DNA of 64,000 nucleotides. Source: Micrococcales bacterium 31B (GTDB lineage Bacteria; Actinomycetota; Actinomycetes; Actinomycetales; Dermabacteraceae). Of the stretch, positions 61,956-64,000 are shown piece by piece (position 1 is the stretch's first letter; every line of letters starts with the position of its first letter). Below the pieces are notes generated by a model. The model saw only the letters and a program-made list of their open reading frames with translations, ran no database searches and had not been told where the DNA came from. The DNA lies in assembly GCA_022803075.1 (NCBI GenBank), contig JAFFTF010000001.1:283059-347058 (forward strand), read 5' to 3'. The position numbers and the translations under genes are program-made.

Positions 61956-63007
61956 CGGATGACGGGGCCTGGGCGGAGGCCAAGCGAGCCGGCAGTCGAC
62001 TCGCACGCATTGCGCCGGGGCGCGCGACGTTCGATGACGTGCTGCACCTGCGCGATACTGTGCACGCATCGGCGGAGCGCGCCGCGGAGCTCTTGCCCGC
62101 ACTGACGGGCCTCGACATCGAATTCGTGGCCCCGGTGGCGGCCGTGACGCGAGAGCGCTGGGTGCGCGCAACCCTGACCAGCCTCGCGCCGCACCTGAGT
62201 GGGTGGGACGTGGACGCCCGGGGGTGGCCCTGGCTGCGTTCGGCCCGTGCCCGCGCGGTCGAGGTGAGCCTGGGCGCGGGCTTCGCCGTGGCGAGCCGCC
62301 GGGTGTTGGCCACCTTCGATCCGCTCGCGGGGGAGACGGGGCGGCTCCTGGTCATCGCCCCCAATGTGCTGCAACGACAGGCGACCGCCGGGGTGAGCCT
62401 GGCCGACCTCTGCCTGTGGATCAGCCTGCACGAGCAAACGCACCAGGCGCAGTTCCGTGCGAGCAACTGGTTGCGGGGTTTCCTTCCGCTCGCGCTCGAT
62501 GTGCTGTCTGCGGCGTTGGAGGAGGGGGCGGCACGGCGCGGGGCGCTAACCGAAGTACCTGGCTGCGGGACCGACTGTCGCGCCCGCAACGCGGCCGCCG
62601 ACGAGCGCTCAAACGCAAGTGGCCTGCTGCGGAGCATGCCGGATGCCGAACTGCGACACGCGGCGTCCCACGTGCTGGCCGTGATGGCGCTGCTCGAGGG
62701 CCACGCCACGCACGTCATGAACGCGATTCGCCCGCGCGACCTGCCGAGCATCGGTCACCTGCGCCGCACGCAGTCACCGGCCCGCGAGCCGTCGCCCCTG
62801 CAACGACTGCTATGGCGCCTGCTCGGCCTCGACGAGAAGCAGGCGCAGTATCGCGACGGAGAACGATTCGTGCAGGTGGTGGTTCGAGAGTCGTCGCTCG
62901 GAGAACTCAATCGGGTGTGGCTCGATGCCGCCGCGCTGCCGAATCTCCACGAGATCGCGGAGCCCGAGGCGTGGCTGCGTCGCATGGGGGTGTCACGTGG
63001 TGCTTGA
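61952..63007 (+). CDS. DUF2342 zinc-dependent metalloprotease-like protein
   Basis: A 351-residue protein of the actinobacterial DUF2342 family, often annotated as a zinc metalloprotease or F420-associated protein. The HExxH zinc site is H160-EQT-H164 in WISLHEQTHQAQF, and a second conserved segment LEGHATHVMNAI follows. Function is not established. GTG at 61952 overlaps the transporter stop by four bases; the upstream open frame is a shadow of the transporter gene. tilS overlaps the end. The order dacB-DUF2342-tilS is conserved in mycobacteria (Rv3627c-Rv3625c). Confidence 0.9.
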   Translation: MTDDGAWAEAKRAGSRLARIAPGRATFDDVLHLRDTVHASAERAAELLPALTGLDIEFVAPVAAVTRERWVRATLTSLAPHLSGWDVDARGWPWLRSARARAVEVSLGAGFAVASRRVLATFDPLAGETGRLLVIAPNVLQRQATAGVSLADLCLWISLHEQTHQAQFRASNWLRGFLPLALDVLSAALEEGAARRGALTEVPGCGTDCRARNAAADERSNASGLLRSMPDAELRHAASHVLAVMALLEGHATHVMNAIRPRDLPSIGHLRRTQSPAREPSPLQRLLWRLLGLDEKQAQYRDGERFVQVVVRESSLGELNRVWLDAAALPNLHEIAEPEAWLRRMGVSRGA

Positions 63008-64000
63008 TCCGCAACGTGCCGCAGTGCGGCGGGGGCTCATGACCGCGCTGCGCGAGCTGACAGTCGAGACCCCGGGCGGGGAACCCGCGCTGATCCTGAT
63101 CGCGTGCAGCGGGGGAGCGGACTCGCTGGCCCTGGCCGCCGCGGCCGCGTTCGTACAGACGAGCCGCGAGTTCGAGGGGCGCGTGCGGTGCGGCGCCGTG
63201 ATTGTGGACCACGGACTGCAGGCGGGTTCGGGCGCGGTCGCTGCCCGCGCTGCCGAGCAGTGCGTTCGGCTCGGGCTCGGCCCTGTGCGCGTGATCGCGG
63301 CCGAGATCTCGGACACCGCCGCCCCCGCCGCGCGGTCGGGTGGCCTTGAGGCGGTGGCCCGCCGGGGCCGCTACTCGGCCCTGCTCACCGCCGCGCGAGA
63401 ACTGGGCGCGTGGGCGGTGTGCACAGGGCACACGGCCGATGATCAGGCCGAGACGGTGCTGCTGGCGCTCGCGCGGGGGGCCGGGCTGACGGCACTGCGG
63501 GGCATGCGCGAGCGGCAACCACTGGCCGGAGTGGTCACCGGTGGAACGCATGATGACGCTGCCAGCCCGCTCCTCGTGCGTCCACTCTTGGGAGCGACCC
63601 GAGCCGACACCGAGGCCGCCTGCCGCGCCGAGGGGCTGGAACCTTGGCATGACCCGATGAATGACGATGCCTCGCTGCGGCGCGTCAGGGTTCGACGCGA
63701 CCTGCTGCCCTTGGCCGAACAGAGCCTGGGGCCGGGCTTTGCCGCGGCCCTGGCTCGCACGGCGCGGCGCGTCGCGGCCGATCAGGATGCACTCGACGCC
63801 CTCGCTGACGCCGAATTTGCCGCTCGCGCCGTGACCCGTAGAGACCGCGGTGACGGCATCGCTGTGCCCGTTGCGGGCTTGGCAACCCTGCCGCTCGCGA
63901 TTCGCACGCGCCTGTGGTTGCGCGCGGCCCGCCAGGCGGGCAGCGGGGGTGAATTGAGCGAGCGCCATCTGCTCGCGGTCGACGCGCTCGTCTCGAACTG
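62997..64000 (+). CDS. tilS: tRNA(Ile)-lysidine synthase, 3' end outside window
   Basis: Modifies C34 of the CAU-anticodon tRNA-Ile to lysidine so it reads AUA. About 334 residues are visible and the frame is still open at the window edge. The PP-loop motif CSGGADSLAL lies near residues 36-46, followed by VDHGLQAGS, TGHTADDQAETVLL and RPLLGATRADTEAA. Two adjacent GTG codons (62997 and 63000) can start it, both inside the end of the DUF2342 gene. It lies last in the dacB-linked overlapping operon. Confidence 0.95.
   Translation, partial: MVLDPQRAAVRRGLMTALRELTVETPGGEPALILIACSGGADSLALAAAAAFVQTSREFEGRVRCGAVIVDHGLQAGSGAVAARAAEQCVRLGLGPVRVIAAEISDTAAPAARSGGLEAVARRGRYSALLTAARELGAWAVCTGHTADDQAETVLLALARGAGLTALRGMRERQPLAGVVTGGTHDDAASPLLVRPLLGATRADTEAACRAEGLEPWHDPMNDDASLRRVRVRRDLLPLAEQSLGPGFAAALARTARRVAADQDALDALADAEFAARAVTRRDRGDGIAVPVAGLATLPLAIRTRLWLRAARQAGSGGELSERHLLAVDALVSN

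Overview
The window is a GC-rich chromosomal stretch of an actinobacterium. Three things point there: the gene order (secE-nusG-rplK-rplA, rplJ-rplL, rpoB-rpoC, rpsL-rpsG-fusA-tuf; DUF6350-purN-purH-DUF3017; ppa-dacB-DUF2342-tilS), an LAXTG-type sortase signal on the one large surface protein, and frequent GTG/TTG starts with TANNNT -10 boxes. The family content (NgcE-type sugar uptake, Leloir galactose genes, a CshA-like fibril protein, menaquinone synthesis) would fit an Actinomycetaceae- or Micrococcales-like commensal. The genus cannot be fixed from sequence alone. No rRNA, insertion sequence, prophage or CRISPR array is visible. Two genes run off the window: menE at the left edge and tilS at the right edge.

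Layout. 1-10 kb: menaquinone genes menE, menB, menC, menD and menF, interspersed with a class V aminotransferase, a TetR regulator and an HtrA-type protease; several men genes look leaderless. 10-15 kb: a PerM-like DUF6350 membrane protein, purN, purH, a DUF3017 protein and DoxX. 15-25 kb: a VanY-like lipoprotein peptidase, a ThrE-type exporter, a ROK regulator coupled to a DeoR regulator, galT-galK behind a probable DeoR operator, an adenosine deaminase family enzyme and an aspartate aminotransferase. 25-28 kb: tRNA-Trp, secE, nusG, rplK, rplA and a strong terminator. 28-35.5 kb: one 2,454-residue fibrillar surface protein lying between the two halves of the ribosomal protein cluster. 35.7-45 kb: an L10-type leader with an attenuator, rplJ-rplL, then rpoB-rpoC.

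45-50 kb: a zinc-motif ROK regulator followed by deoC, an aldehyde dehydrogenase and a truncated aldehyde dehydrogenase. The same TTTTGT-N10-ACAAAA palindrome precedes both the regulator and deoC, so this looks like a self-contained deoxyribose-phosphate regulon. 50-55 kb: rpsL-rpsG-fusA-tuf, then a 17-bp tandem repeat. 55-59 kb: an NgcEFG-like sugar ABC transporter behind two tandem palindromes set exactly 21 bp apart. 59-64 kb: ppa (reverse strand), then dacB, an AEC-family transporter, a DUF2342 metalloprotease and tilS in an overlapping operon.

The most notable items are the CshA-like fibril protein with 17 repeats and an LAATG anchor, the two well-defined sugar operator systems, the L10 attenuator, the deoC-linked aldehyde dehydrogenase that lacks its catalytic domain, and the repeated TANNNT-N6-start leaderless architecture. 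All functions are inferred from family recognition by eye; no database search was run.
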